Below the pieces are notes generated by a model, which saw nothing but the letters and a program-made list of their open reading frames with translations, was not told where the DNA came from and did not search any database. Shown one piece after another: positions 63,688 to 64,000 of a stretch of 64,000 nucleotides of DNA. Where the stretch lies: NCBI RefSeq assembly GCF_015711015.1, contig NZ_CP064653.1, positions 2,852,001 through 2,916,000 on the forward strand, in the 5' to 3' direction. The first letter of the stretch is position 1; each line of letters starts with the position of its first letter. A program made the translations under genes and the position numbers. The stretch comes from Methylomonas sp. LL1. GTDB taxonomy: Bacteria; Pseudomonadota; Gammaproteobacteria; Methylococcales; Methylomonadaceae.

Positions 63688-64000
63688 TTATACTGTTGAC
63701 TTTTCTGGCAAAGTCTCAAGCAACTTTTCCGTTTGCTTGATCGATGTTTCCTTATCTTGAACAGACACCATTGCCGACAATCTGTAGTCCGCTACGATTC
63801 TAAGCCCTTTTAGCTGCTGAAGAATGAAACCGATTTTTCTATCGTTAACGTCGGTGCTTTTTGTCAGACCGGAAATCAGCTTTGCATGAACGCCGCCCTC
63901 GGCGGAACCGTCCATTTTGTAGACTTCAAGGCAAGCATGATAAGCCGCGTAATACGCTCTGCTTACAGAGTTTCGTATTTGAATTTCGGTATCTTCTGGC
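63688..64000 (-). CDS. HEPN-domain protein (5' part missing)
   Basis: The open frame runs off the right edge. The visible 103 residues include the HEPN motif IRNSVSRAYYAAYHACLEVY, with Arg and His in an RX6H arrangement (codons at 63958-63960 and 63937-63939), then GGVHAKLISGL and a long helix pair with RIVADYRLS. HEPN proteins with RX4-6H are often metal-independent ribonucleases in toxin-antitoxin or defence systems; others are non-enzymatic. Only the C-terminal part is present, so the N-terminal region and any partner gene are outside the window. It is convergent with the phosphatase-kinase pair, 265 bp away; that gap holds no gene. Confidence 0.75.
   Translation of the reverse strand, partial: PEDTEIQIRNSVSRAYYAAYHACLEVYKMDGSAEGGVHAKLISGLTKSTDVNDRKIGFILQQLKGLRIVADYRLSAMVSVQDKETSIKQTEKLLETLPEKSTV

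Noticed and set aside
1..64000. CRISPR arrays, rRNA or tRNA genes
   Set aside because: No regularly spaced direct repeats and no cloverleaf-like segment with a T-arm consensus was noticed by eye; a covariance-model search would be needed to exclude a tRNA fully.

Overview
The window is about 64 kb of chromosome from a gammaproteobacterium. The best guess is a methanotroph of the Methylomonas/Methylobacter type. This is inferred from the gene mix: free and fused bacteriohemerythrin, a VPLPA-CTERM exported protein, a HypX homologue, an SmbP-like His-rich protein, a large protein resembling pyrophosphate-dependent PEP carboxykinase, biosynthetic IlvA, class I FBPase, and stacked c-di-GMP genes. 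No methane monooxygenase, rRNA or tRNA gene was seen, so the lifestyle is not proven. Base composition is fairly even (moderately GC-rich) except for an AT-rich acyltransferase at 34.8-36.8 kb.

Layout. 0-4.4 kb: a truncated P-loop ATPase, a small acidic protein, SlyX, a D,D-carboxypeptidase with a SPOR tail, a CDF metal exporter and a GlxA-type regulator. 4.5-6.7 kb: HypX (CO-ligand synthesis for NiFe hydrogenase) carrying a C-terminal hemerythrin domain. 6.8-10.6 kb: a wbpV-wbpL-wbpM-like trio that starts an O-antigen or capsule repeat unit on undecaprenyl phosphate. 11-20.7 kb: an EAL protein, an EVE protein, a short membrane protein, ilvA, rpiA, two exported proteins, a FliK-like protein, a nitroreductase remnant, fbp and an Fnr-type regulator. 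20.7-22 kb: LprI-like protein, then an island of hairpin repeats with a probable relic integron gene cassette. 22-28.3 kb: YadGH ABC exporter, Ppx plus an unknown membrane protein, a response-regulator PP2C phosphatase and a BLUF photoreceptor. 28.4-34.6 kb: di-haem peroxidase, SmbP-like protein, sugar permease with GH3 beta-glucosidase, and a YebC-family protein. 34.8-41 kb: acyltransferase, ABC-F protein, CinA-like protein and an AEC permease. 41.3-45.3 kb: the PEPCK-like protein and bacteriohemerythrin.

45.8-51.9 kb is a four-gene operon in which every junction overlaps by 4 bp: KaiC, KaiB, a PAS-PAS-PAS-GAF-GGDEF-EAL protein and a zinc-sensor (CZB) diguanylate cyclase. It couples a Kai-type ATPase module to c-di-GMP turnover, and kaiA is absent. 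52.1-55.7 kb is a three-gene ABC exporter. 55.7-61.9 kb holds an alcohol dehydrogenase, Pcm, LemA with two TPM-domain proteins, a ferritin-like protein and a membrane GH17 enzyme. 62.2-64 kb looks accessory: a Cys-based dual-specificity phosphatase is followed 8 bp later by a small atypical kinase-like protein, and then a HEPN protein is cut by the right edge.

The candidates most worth following are the HypX-hemerythrin fusion, the kaiCB/c-di-GMP operon, the phosphatase-kinase pair next to the HEPN gene, the PEPCK-like protein, and the relic cassette. All family assignments come from reading motifs; no database search was run.
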